Part shown: piece by piece, positions 36,298 through 43,896 of the stretch
Layout of the letters: each line of letters opens with the position of its first letter
Numbering within the stretch: the stretch's first letter is position 1
From: Priestia koreensis
GTDB taxonomy: Bacteria; Bacillota; Bacilli; Bacillales; Bacillaceae_H
Assembly (NCBI RefSeq): GCF_001274935.1
Contig: NZ_LILC01000002.1
Coordinates: forward strand, 757,715 to 821,714
Direction: 5' to 3'
DNA: 64,000 nt
Notes under the pieces: generated by a model
What the model was told of the DNA's origin: nothing
The model's database searches: none
The model's input: the letters and a program-made list of their open reading frames with translations, nothing else
Program-made: the position numbers and the translations under genes

Positions 36298-37170
36298 ATG
36301 CGTATCGCACTCATTGGACCTGACACGTCTCATGCTACAGCATTCACAAAGCTATTAAACGATGAAAGTCATCCATTTCACGTAAAAGGTGGAAAAGTGA
36401 CGGTGATGTATCCTTTTTTTTCTTCGCATATCCCGATTAGTAAGAACCGGGTCAAAGGATTCGCTCAAACTTTAACAGAGGAATACAACGTTGCGGTTGC
36501 AGATAGCTTGGCAGATGTCATGAAAGAAGCAGATGTTGCATGCATAACAGCTGTCGACGGCGATAGCCACCTACCTTTGTTCAAGGAGCTATCAGCCTAT
36601 CAAAAGCCCGTATTCATTGATAAACCGTTCGCTCATTCGTTAGCAGATGCAAAAGCCATTTTAAAACGTAGCGAGGAGACGAACACACCCGTGATGAGCT
36701 GTTCCGGCCTAAGATTTGCGGAATCCCTGCAAGCTAGTCATGAAGCCATTCAATCACCTCTTACAGGTGTTTATATTCGCGGTCCGCTTGACTTCGAAGA
36801 AGGGATTCCAGGTTATTTTTGGTACGGTATTCACTGTGTGGAAATGCTTGTGTCCATGATAGGGAGGAGCCACGACAAAGTAAGCGTGCATAAAACTTCT
36901 TCAGGGGAGATGCTTACCTTTCATTATCAAGGTGGTCAAACCGCCATCGTTCATCTTGAGCAGGATGCGCCGTTTGAAGCTGTCATCCATACAAAAGAGG
37001 GCTCTTACTATGCGCCAATCTACAAGGATCAGACGCCATTTTATTCACTTCTTCTTCAGGAAATGATCAATTTTTTTCAAACGGGTCATAGTCCGGTGTC
37101 AAAGGAAGAAATGCTCTGTGTCATTGAATGTCTAGAAGAAGCGAATGCTTTGAGAGAAGAAAAAAAGTAG
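36298..37170 (+). CDS. Gfo/Idh/MocA-like protein 4
   Basis: A 290-residue, shorter member of the Gfo/Idh/MocA family. The N-terminus IALIGPDTSHATAFTKLLND has an altered nucleotide loop, as in dehydrogenase 3, and the EKP motif is changed to VFIDKPFAHS, keeping the Lys. The active-site His is in WYGIHCVEMLVSMIG. GGAGGGGTCAC before ATG 36298. Last gene of the operon, separated by a hairpin. It may be a dehydrogenase or a non-catalytic relative. Confidence 0.8.
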   Translation: MRIALIGPDTSHATAFTKLLNDESHPFHVKGGKVTVMYPFFSSHIPISKNRVKGFAQTLTEEYNVAVADSLADVMKEADVACITAVDGDSHLPLFKELSAYQKPVFIDKPFAHSLADAKAILKRSEETNTPVMSCSGLRFAESLQASHEAIQSPLTGVYIRGPLDFEEGIPGYFWYGIHCVEMLVSMIGRSHDKVSVHKTSSGEMLTFHYQGGQTAIVHLEQDAPFEAVIHTKEGSYYAPIYKDQTPFYSLLLQEMINFFQTGHSPVSKEEMLCVIECLEEANALREEKK

Positions 37171-37189
37171 ATTTTTTCGTCAAAAGCCC

Positions 37190-37218
37190 TTGCGGAAATA
37201 GAGAAGTTTTCATATAAT
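37190..37218 (+). promoter_or_regulatory. promoter of the tRNA gene
   Basis: TTGCGG (37190-37195), 17-base spacer and TATAAT (37213-37218), about 58 bases before the mature tRNA end. Confidence 0.6.
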
Positions 37219-37276
37219 AAAAAACAGCCGTTAGTAATTAGCAAATTATTCTATGTTCTAACGCACAATCTATTTC

Positions 37277-37350
37277 GCTGGTGTAGCTCAGTCGGTAGTA
37301 GCGCATCCATGGTAAGGATGAGGTCGCAGGTTCGATTCCTGTCACCAGCA
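37277..37350 (+). tRNA. tRNA-Thr (anticodon GGT)
   Basis: Acceptor stem GCTGGTG / CACCAGC, anticodon stem CATCC / GGATG with loop ATGGTAA (T33, anticodon GGT, A37), and T arm GCAGG-TTCGATT-CCTGT. The D arm has one extra T (GTAGC where GAGC is expected), leaving a bulge, and CCA is not encoded. The gene is 74 bases long. It has its own promoter and terminator, and a decayed integrase follows. Confidence 0.88.
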
Positions 37351-37435
37351 TAAACTCAACAATAGCAAGTGTTCGTATACGTTATTAACGACACTGTATT
37401 ACAAACTAGTGTTGCGGACTAATTACAATTAGAGA

Positions 37436-37471
37436 AAGAGTCTCCTGTATCGTAAAGGAGGCTCTTTTTTT
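37436..37471 (+). terminator. Rho-independent terminator after tRNA-Thr
   Basis: AGAGTCTCC / GGAGGCTCT stem (one mismatch) with a run of seven T. Confidence 0.8.
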
Positions 37472-37490
37472 CATGAATTGAAATGCTAAA

Positions 37491-37913
37491 TTGTTTAGAA
37501 CACGTTTTAATCAAAATAATTCCTCATCTAAAAAGGAACTCATTTCTGTCTCTTATACATGGGATGAGCTATTAAATTTTTATCTCTACGCAAAGGAATC
37601 TGAAGGTTTATCCAAAGTAACGTTATCTAATAAGAAAGAAGCAATGAAGTTGTTAAATAAATTCTTTAAACATGAAAACCATATGATTCCCACTTAGGAA
37701 TTAACTCCTAACGATATTAGGAGATTTATCCATTATCTACGCAATGAGCATATTCAATTTAAAAACAACAAGCACTTAAGTAAACTTTTAACTTATTTCA
37801 CGTAGCAGAATAGAGCAGAACTAGCCATTCATGCATTCAAACAGATGATCCCCAATATTAAAATAGGATACAAAGTTAAGAAATTAATTTTCACTTATTT
37901 TATGGTATTTTAA
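37491..37913 (+). pseudogene. tyrosine recombinase (integrase) N-terminal remnant
   Basis: The first 68 codons read as an integrase SAM-like core-binding domain (YTWDELLNFYLYAKESEGLS, then TLSNKKEAMKLLNKFFK). After an in-frame TAG at 37695-37697 the same frame continues with convincing integrase sequence (ELTPNDIRRFIHYLRNEH), a second TAG near 37804, and more related sequence to a TAA at 37911-37913. No catalytic domain (R..HxxR..Y) remains. It is a decayed phage- or ICE-type integrase beside its probable tRNA target. Confidence 0.75.
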
Positions 37914-38030
37914 ATGGGCTACTGGATAGAGAATACGAGAAAATTGTAAGTTTAGGAGAATGTTTATGTTCTGAAGCAATAACTAGGTAATTTGTAACAA
38001 TTTACTATTTTAGTGTCAAAACTGTGGAAT

Positions 38031-38062
38031 GAAAAAGAGTATCTAGATAATTAGATACTCTT
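38031..38062 (-). terminator. terminator for the DUF4041-like gene
   Basis: AAGAGTATCTA / TAGATACTCTT perfect 11-base stem with a six-base loop, followed on the minus strand by TTTTT. Confidence 0.8.
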
Positions 38063-38069
38063 GCTTTAT

Positions 38070-39482
38070 TTATGCTGTTGCTACTGGTTGATTAGTTTGT
38101 TGATTCATCCGCAATGATTCTCTATAATGTTCAGCCTCAGCTAACTTGGTAAACTCTACAACCTTATTAAAATTTTTTTTCACTTCTAATTCAATTTCAT
38201 CTAATGATACATGAAAGAATTCTTTACGTTCATTTATCTTATTGACTCGTTTGTGATGAAAAGCTTTGTGCAATGCATTCTCAAGTGACGGAGCATCTTC
38301 GCTGAATATCATAGCATGAACATCAAACGTGAATGGAACGGAAGCATCTCCTAATTCCTTTACACGATCCATTGGCTCTAACCGTCTAGTCATACCAATC
38401 TTATAGACATTCTCACCAAATGAGCCAATATTAGAGATAATATATACATAGCCTGCTCGTGTGTTACGCTCTCTATTCTCTACATCTTCCTTCTGAACTT
38501 GAACCTCAGCTAACTTAGCTTCTAGTTCCCTAACCTTTTCTTCAAGGTCTAATTTCTCCTGATCCTTCGCATTCTGCAATTGTCTATAGGCAACAATGAT
38601 TGCTTGGTTGAAATGCTTTTCTTCCTTCTCAATCTTTTCACGTTGCTTTTTAATCTCCTGTATAACTCGTTGTTCTTCCTTTATTTGTTCTCTAATTTGA
38701 CGTTGTTCTTCTCGTTCTTCCTCTTTCTTCTGCTCGTATTCATAAGCTAAGTGCAATTCTTCAAGTTTAAGGTTTAGGTACTCATTTGTGATGGATATTT
38801 TATTAGTCTTGTAGAGTTTATTAAGTGTCTTGTGAGCAGAAGTAATTCGATTCTCAATTGACTCTATATTGTTAAACTTTACCTTAAACACAGCAACTTC
38901 ACATTCGTTATTAAAGGCTCTAATAATCATTTTAATGTTGTCGTAAGTTAATTTCTTACCTTCTTTTTCAGATCCATTAACTGTCCAAATCATGTGATCA
39001 GTAGCCTTGTATTCAGATACTAATTGCTTTTGTTTATCTCTAATTTTATTTAATCTTTTCTTATATGCCTCTGAATCAATTAAATTGTATCTTGGAGTAT
39101 AAAGTCCAAAATCCTGTAAACTCGATTCGTTTTCTACACTGGACAGTTGATTTTTTAATTCTGTGATAACAACGTTTGTTTCTTTAATCGTTGATTCGTT
39201 TTGTGCTTTTTGTTGCAGTAACGCACTCTTTTCAATTTTCAATTCTTCGATCACAGTATTTAACTTTTCTTTATGGATTTCTACGTCCAATATTTCTTCT
39301 AATCTAAGATCATTAAATAGATAATTGTTAATTCGTTTTGATTCCTGATGATGTTTGACTAAAAGAATGACGGCAACAATTAATGGAATAATAGTTATAG
39401 AGAAGACTAGTAATAAGGAGATAAACCAAATTGACAAATACCATTTTCTTTTCAACATTTCTTTAGGACTTGTATTATTCAT
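38070..39482 (-). CDS. membrane-anchored coiled-coil protein with DUF4041 and T5orf172 (GIY-YIG-like) domains
   Basis: A 470-residue protein. Residues 14-45 form a transmembrane segment (WFISLLLVFSITIIPLIVAV); 60-120 is coiled coil; the region around 125-230 (GLYTPRYNLIDSEAYKKRLN, then AFNNECEVAVFKV) matches my memory of DUF4041; 245-340 is a long charged coiled coil; and 345-440 is the T5orf172 nuclease-like domain (AGYVYIISNIGSFGENVYKI, GMTRRLEPMDRVKELGDASV, HAMIFSEDAPSLENALH). GYVYI and the KIG-MTRR motif are the GIY-YIG equivalent. It is typical of phages and islands; role unknown. It has a terminator of its own. Confidence 0.85.
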   Translation of the reverse strand: MNNTSPKEMLKRKWYLSIWFISLLLVFSITIIPLIVAVILLVKHHQESKRINNYLFNDLRLEEILDVEIHKEKLNTVIEELKIEKSALLQQKAQNESTIKETNVVITELKNQLSSVENESSLQDFGLYTPRYNLIDSEAYKKRLNKIRDKQKQLVSEYKATDHMIWTVNGSEKEGKKLTYDNIKMIIRAFNNECEVAVFKVKFNNIESIENRITSAHKTLNKLYKTNKISITNEYLNLKLEELHLAYEYEQKKEEEREEQRQIREQIKEEQRVIQEIKKQREKIEKEEKHFNQAIIVAYRQLQNAKDQEKLDLEEKVRELEAKLAEVQVQKEDVENRERNTRAGYVYIISNIGSFGENVYKIGMTRRLEPMDRVKELGDASVPFTFDVHAMIFSEDAPSLENALHKAFHHKRVNKINERKEFFHVSLDEIELEVKKNFNKVVEFTKLAEAEHYRESLRMNQQTNQPVATA

Positions 39483-39931
39483 TGCATCCCAACCCTTTTG
39501 TGAAATTTCACCAATTGTAATTATATGTTAATTTATGATAAGTGTAAAACGATTATTTGTTCATGTGATGGAATTGATAATTTAAATAGATGTTATTGAT
39601 CCAGCATAATGTTAATGAAATGGTGAGTAATATAATAGCAGCTTTTGTTAATGCTGTTTTAATTAAGAAAGGATAATTTGAAGAGGGTCTTGTTCATCAT
39701 GAAATTATTTAGAAAACTTGCTCAAAAACAATTAAAGAAAAAGAATTAACAGAGCAACAGGTTAGAGCTTCGCTTGGTAATAAACGCTATAAAATTTAAA
39801 AATATCCTCACATATAAGCATAAATAGTTATTATATGTCATTCGTGTTTGAAAATTGTATTAATTTGGTATAAACTTTATATATACAGTGAACCCTAAAC
39901 CTGTTTAACATAAAGTTAAAGAGGTGATGAT
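39483..39931. other. AT-rich gap with a possible frameshifted mini-gene
   Basis: About 450 bases. An ATG at 39699 begins MKLFRKLAQKQLKKKN then stops; one frame over, the sequence continues KEKELTEQQVRASLGNKRYK to a TAA at 39797-39799. A single-base slip in an A run would join them into a protein of about 33 residues. GAGGG lies 14 bases upstream. No other gene is visible. Confidence 0.35.
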
Positions 39932-40105
39932 ATGAGTTCAAAGGAGGAAAAGGATATGGCAGTTACAGAAGAAAAGATTCTAAAAACGCAATCTGAAGCT
40001 TTCTTGAGTATTAGAAAAAGAGTACAATCTCATATGAAGAAAAATAATATCTCCTATTCGCAAGTTCTAGAGTCAATTGAAGAAAACGAAAGAAATGGTA
40101 AATAA
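39932..40105 (+). CDS. putative antitoxin of a PIN-type toxin-antitoxin pair
   Basis: A 57-residue, charged, helical protein (EEKILKTQSEAFLSIRKRVQ followed by KKNNISYSQVLESIEENE) with AGAGGTGATGAT before ATG 39932. It overlaps the PIN-domain gene downstream by 11 bases, the usual arrangement in which a small antitoxin is translated first. I do not recognise a DNA-binding fold, so the antitoxin role rests on position, size and overlap. Confidence 0.65.
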   Translation: MSSKEEKDMAVTEEKILKTQSEAFLSIRKRVQSHMKKNNISYSQVLESIEENERNGK

Positions 40106-40565
40106 AATTGTAATTGATACATGCGTTTTTGTTGAAGCAATATTTGGGGATGAGGGGAACCCAAGTGCAGTGCTTATGGAAAATTTAGAAACGCTTGGTG
40201 TAAGATTAGCTTTTTCACAGGATACTATTGGAGAACTTTTATATATACTTAAAAGAGAATGTAATGGTTGCGGAATGGATGCCACTGAAATAGTTGAAAC
40301 ACTAACTGATGTTGTAATCTTGTTCCAAAAAGGTAGGTCAGTAAATACTTTACGCCTTAAAAGAGACAAGAAAAGAAAGAAAATAGCAGATCCAAATGAT
40401 CAGATGTTTGTAGATACGGCTTTTGAGTCAGAAGCAACCCATTTAATCACACTGGATAAGAAAAGTGGAATTTTGAAATTAGATTCTGTTCCGTTTGAAT
40501 GTTGTACTCCATCAGGATATTTCGCTTTAAAAGAAAAAGAAGATAGTGAAAAAAGTGAAGAATAA
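40095..40565 (+). CDS. PIN-domain putative toxin (ribonuclease)
   Basis: A 156-residue PIN-domain protein of the 'putative toxin-antitoxin component' group. The acidic residues that bind Mg2+ in PIN nucleases are visible: Asp in KIVIDTCVFVEAIF, Glu in DTIGELLYIL, and Asp in ADPNDQMFVDTAFES; ATHLITLDKKSG is the conserved strand and turn. It would cleave RNA unless bound by the antitoxin. ATG 40095 overlaps the antitoxin stop; the earlier in-frame TTG at 40077 is less likely. It lies in the AT-rich island. Confidence 0.82.
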   Translation: MVNKIVIDTCVFVEAIFGDEGNPSAVLMENLETLGVRLAFSQDTIGELLYILKRECNGCGMDATEIVETLTDVVILFQKGRSVNTLRLKRDKKRKKIADPNDQMFVDTAFESEATHLITLDKKSGILKLDSVPFECCTPSGYFALKEKEDSEKSEE

Positions 40566-40569
40566 TCTT

Positions 40570-40598
40570 TTAACACCTTAATCCTGAGGTGTTTTTTA
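40570..40598 (+). terminator. terminator after the toxin gene
   Basis: AACACCT / AGGTGTT stem followed by T run. Confidence 0.7.
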
Positions 40599-40652
40599 TT
40601 TGCTAAAATTTAAATTGAAGAGGATTACCAATAAGGTATTCCTCTACATGTG

Positions 40653-41084
40653 TTATTTAAGATCCTCCAAAACTTTTCTATATTCGTTAAATTTATCTTC
40701 AGATAAGTCACCATTCACCTGAATTAATATGTTATTAGTAGCCGCAGTCCAAGAAAATAGCATAGCACTTTCTTTTCCTAATTTATCGTAAAATTCTTTT
40801 GTTTGTTCTAAATCTTTTTTGTCATCAAAAATGAAGATACGTCCACCGTTATCTTCTCCTAATGATGGGATAAGGAAACGTTTAGCTTCTTTTGCTTTCA
40901 TTGGAGCCATTCCATAATCATCCTTTGTCATTTTCTTTGCATTTTCAGCCTCTAATCCAGCCTTTTGAAAGGATTTCAGTGCATCATCTATAGTAGGTGA
41001 TTCTTTACTGCTCGTTGATTGATTACATGCTACTAAAGCTAATGAGGGCAACAGAGTAAAAAGTAATACATAAACTTTTTTCAT
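40653..41084 (-). CDS. lipoprotein of unknown function
   Basis: A 143-residue lipoprotein: signal KKVYVLLFTLLPSLALVAC gives a lipobox (LVAC, Cys20). The mature part has a Ser/Thr linker, then an alpha/beta domain (DDALKSFQKAGLEAENAKKM, IFIFDDKKDLEQTKEFYDKL, FSWTAATNNILIQVNGDLSE) like stress-response lipoproteins that carry a small ferredoxin-like fold. AAGGGG eight bases before ATG 41084. Function unknown. The small membrane gene at 41120 lies 35 bases upstream on the same strand, so both may be one transcript. Confidence 0.8.
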   Translation of the reverse strand: MKKVYVLLFTLLPSLALVACNQSTSSKESPTIDDALKSFQKAGLEAENAKKMTKDDYGMAPMKAKEAKRFLIPSLGEDNGGRIFIFDDKKDLEQTKEFYDKLGKESAMLFSWTAATNNILIQVNGDLSEDKFNEYRKVLEDLK

Positions 41085-41119
41085 TATCTAAACCCCTTCA
41101 CTTTTATAATTTGTATCTA

Positions 41120-41284
41120 CTAACCTTGTTTTAATTGTTTACTTGCAGATAAGAAACCAATTCCTGATAAGACGGCTGTTATACTTTCAATTGCTGCAGC
41201 GATGCCAATATCACCAAACATAGCCATGGACAATAACAGACCAATTAGACCAAATATAATAAGAATAATTCCTACAACTTTCAT
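41120..41284 (-). CDS. small membrane protein (54 residues)
   Basis: An open frame of 54 residues (MKVVGIILIIFGLIGLLLSM then AMFGDIGIAAAIESITAVLS) with AAAGGAGATG seven bases before ATG 41284. It has two hydrophobic segments (3-22 and 27-46) separated by a short Gly/Asp turn and a basic C-terminus (SKQLKQG). It precedes the lipoprotein gene on the same strand. No family recognised. Confidence 0.7.
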   Translation of the reverse strand: MKVVGIILIIFGLIGLLLSMAMFGDIGIAAAIESITAVLSGIGFLSASKQLKQG

Positions 41285-41664
41285 TTTAACATCTCCTTTT
41301 GAGTCTATTTTCCTTCTCCTATTCTACTTATGTATAAGTTTAATTACCATATATTTCTTATTTGTATTGTAGAAGTTGAAGCAGAAATACAAAAAAAGGT
41401 ATTGCTTTAAAAAAATCATTGATTTTAGGATTTTCTTCGTATAGGTATTTAAAATGTAATGGTTAAATCTTAGGTGCAAGGTGGCCTTTTCGTTTTAATA
41501 AAAATGATTAGGGTCAACCATTTACAATGAGGTACCATCGATCAGCACGATTAACAGAAATAGTCATAAGAGATACTTTATAATCCCTCCACCACAAAAT
41601 AGTGTACATATCACCGCAATCTTATAAATAAATTAAACTAATCGATTGTGAGGAGCTGGTGCGA
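41285..41664. other. AT-rich intergenic stretch, no gene seen
   Basis: About 380 bases between divergent genes. It contains no open frame with a ribosome binding site and no strong hairpin. It must hold promoters for both sides but none is clear. Confidence 0.5.
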
Positions 41665-42033
41665 ATGAGTAGTGAATTTAGTTGTTTAGTGTGCAAAGGA
41701 GCCTATTTCAAAAAAGGTTATTATGATTTGGATTTAGACACAAGTATCTATTCAACGGCTTACAACAATGCGACAATCACTGGAGAAGGAAACGTTAGCG
41801 TTCACACGGATATCTATAATGATGTGCATACAACGGGAGATCTAGATTTTAGAGTCTATCATCCTGAAAAAAACGACTCCTCATACTCATGTGTGTACAA
41901 ATATGCGTGTGAGGATTGTGGGTACATCATGTCATTTACAAAAGAAAAGAAGGTAGAATGTAAGCATGAAGAAAAGAAACGAGAAGAAAAAGAGAATGCT
42001 TTTGACTGGAGTGCATTTGGACCGAAAAAATGA
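41665..42033 (+). CDS. small zinc-ribbon-like protein
   Basis: A 122-residue protein with two Cys pairs, C-x-x-C near the N-terminus (FSCLVCKGAYF) and C-x-x-C later (KYACEDCGYIM), which together would bind one zinc as a rubredoxin-like ribbon. Between them lies a polar beta-rich segment (SIYSTAYNNATITGEGNVSV). The C-terminal tail is strongly charged (KHEEKKREEKENAF). AGGAG nine bases before ATG 41665. Function unknown; it ends at a terminator. Confidence 0.72.
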   Translation: MSSEFSCLVCKGAYFKKGYYDLDLDTSIYSTAYNNATITGEGNVSVHTDIYNDVHTTGDLDFRVYHPEKNDSSYSCVYKYACEDCGYIMSFTKEKKVECKHEEKKREEKENAFDWSAFGPKK

Positions 42034-42038
42034 GTATG

Positions 42039-42062
42039 GCCATTCAGAGGAATGGCTTTTTT
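42039..42062 (+). terminator. Rho-independent terminator
   Basis: GCCATTC / GAATGGC with a four-base loop and six T. The rest of 42063-42412 shows no gene. Confidence 0.8.
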
Positions 42063-42412
42063 ATTTGCCATCTTCAGCGTGATTTTTAACCTTCTACCAC
42101 CAGTCATTGAAACAATTACAATCGATGGATAAATAATTGATGTGCTGTAAAATTTTTCTTGAATGGAATCGTTTTTATCGATAAAATAATTCGACAGCTA
42201 ATTATACTCATGGAAAAAAACGAAATGAATGTTCAAAATCCAGTAGGCGTTTCGGCTTGAGTGTGTGCTACAGTGTTGAATCGTATTCGTATTTGCTTAT
42301 CAATATTTATCTAAGAATTCAAACGGATTTAATCAACAAAGGAAGTAGACGTGTAGAGTATGTTTCTTTTTATCTACTATTAAAATGTGTTTTAAACGGA
42401 GGAATAGAACGA

Positions 42413-42670
42413 ATGTCATCTAACGAAATAGGACTCCTCATTTTCTTCGGAATACTGGATATCCTTCTTTTTGTACTAGCTTTTACATATAAAAGAAAGG
42501 TATCGAATGAGAGTGGAAGTTTTGGGTCACCTGACAATTCAGGAGCATTTTACATGAACGTATTATCAATGACACCTTATGTTGTTCAAAAGTTATGGAG
42601 GTTTCTGCTAGCTTTTGGGTTGTTAGCACTAATTGTGTTTGTAGAATTAAAAGGGCATCATGTTTTGTAA
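42413..42670 (+). CDS. small two-span membrane protein
   Basis: An 85-residue protein with GGAGG ten bases before ATG 42413. Hydrophobic segments are at about 7-24 (LLIFFGILDILLFVLAFTY) and 62-79 (FLLAFGLLALIVFVEL), linked by a polar loop with Ser/Gly (NESGSFGSPDNSGAF). Function unknown. An upstream in-frame extension to 42257 has no ribosome binding site. Confidence 0.68.
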   Translation: MSSNEIGLLIFFGILDILLFVLAFTYKRKVSNESGSFGSPDNSGAFYMNVLSMTPYVVQKLWRFLLAFGLLALIVFVELKGHHVL

Positions 42671-42833
42671 AGAAAAGCGATTAAAGAAAGCATGTCATTA
42701 AAGTTCGTTTTTAAAAGAAGAAGTCGGCTTTTGGCTTAGATAAATAAAAAAGACTTTTTCCGTTTCGTGAAGCTGTTTTTTTAGAAATTGGTTATAAAAC
42801 TGATACGATTTTAGAAAACAAGGAGTGTTTTCA

Positions 42834-43097
42834 TTGCGTAAAGAGAAAGTTCCTACCCACGGATTGATCGAAAAAGAGCTTCAAAGAAAAGAGATCGCCA
42901 TAACGTGGAAAAGCAGACTCGTGCTAATTGGGTTTGTAGCAATCTTTGAACTACTAGCAGTTGCGGTTGTAATGCCGCAAATACCCGCTTCACACTATGA
43001 AGTTATCTTTGATAGTTTAGCAGCGGGTATGTTTGGTGCAATTGGCCTTTCGATCGGTACACGGACGCTGAAGTGGTTTCAACGATCACAGCGATAG
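42834..43097 (+). CDS. small membrane protein
   Basis: An 87-residue protein; AAGGAG eight bases before TTG 42834 sets the start. A charged N-terminal third (EKELQRKEIAITWKSR) precedes two hydrophobic segments (about 32-50 and 62-76) and a basic tail (RTLKWFQRSQR). Topology would place both ends inside. No family recognised. Confidence 0.65.
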   Translation: MRKEKVPTHGLIEKELQRKEIAITWKSRLVLIGFVAIFELLAVAVVMPQIPASHYEVIFDSLAAGMFGAIGLSIGTRTLKWFQRSQR

Positions 43098-43288
43098 ACG
43101 TAGAACGATCATAAATAAAACCATGTTGAAAATATAACAGTGTTAACAACAGGCTTATTTAATAGTGATAAAAAGTATGAGAATTGATGGATGACTGAGA
43201 AAAAACGAATAAGTTTGTTTATTAAAGCAGGAATTTTTATCAAGGCTTTGAATAGTAATGGAGAAGTTCACTAAATGGAGTGATTACT

Positions 43289-43669
43289 ATGATTCATAAA
43301 ATTGGACAAGTTATGCTGTATGTAGAGAATCAGGATCAGGCTGTTCGATTTTGGGAGGACAAAGTAGGATTTAGCATCCTGTCCATTGAGGAAAATGGAC
43401 AGGGAATGAAATGGGTTGAAATGGCTCCGACAAAGGACGCCGAAACGTCCATTATTATTCATGATAAAGAAATTATTGCTAAAATGTCTCCTGAGGTCAA
43501 CCTTGGTACGCCTTCGTTGCTGTTTTTTTCCGATGATGTAGAGAAACTACGTCAGGACCTAGTCGCAAAGAATGTGAAAGTAGGAGAGATCGTTGATATG
43601 CCTTCTGGTAAAGTATTTAATTTTGCAGACGATGGAGGCCAATATTTTGCGGTTATGGAGAAGAGGTAG
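43289..43669 (+). CDS. VOC-family (glyoxalase/dioxygenase-fold) protein
   Basis: A 126-residue two-module VOC protein. QVMLYVENQDQAVRFWEDKV then GFSILSIEENGQGMKWVEM is module one; SLLFFSDDVEKLRQDLVAKN, DMPSGKVFNFADDGGQYFAV is module two. The metal-ligand positions would be His/Glu at the strand ends (IGQV lacks His; FAVMEKR has the terminal Glu), so it may not bind metal in the classic way. GGAG eight bases before ATG 43289. Function open: resistance protein or enzyme. Confidence 0.8.
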   Translation: MIHKIGQVMLYVENQDQAVRFWEDKVGFSILSIEENGQGMKWVEMAPTKDAETSIIIHDKEIIAKMSPEVNLGTPSLLFFSDDVEKLRQDLVAKNVKVGEIVDMPSGKVFNFADDGGQYFAVMEKR

Positions 43670-43683
43670 GATAGCGGACAGCA

Positions 43684-43729
43684 ACAATAACAAAACGAGT
43701 GGCTTGGAGGCTGCTCGTTTTGTTATTGT
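43684..43729 (+). terminator. long hairpin terminator
   Basis: Perfect 16-base stem ACAATAACAAAACGAG / CTCGTTTTGTTATTGT. The 3' arm itself carries the T-rich end. Confidence 0.7.
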
Positions 43730-43896
43730 GAAGCGTTTAGTTCACCCGTCTATAAACGGCAAGAAAAAAGCAAAGGTGTATTCAGTGGGTAAAATATTTG
43801 AAAACGCCTACACAAATAGCTGATAATAATAGAGCGTACAGTGTATTAATACGCTTATAAAATTAGGAGTTGTACATAACTGAGGAGGAATCAGCG

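Noticed and set aside
21241..37170. myo-inositol (iol) operon
   Set aside because: Many dehydrogenases fit, but recognisable IolC kinase, IolD hydrolase, IolB and IolA genes are absent and the transporter is of ABC type.
37277..43289. Intact tRNA-integrated island with defined attL and attR
   Set aside because: I found no second copy of the tRNA 3' end near 43 kb, so borders remain undefined.
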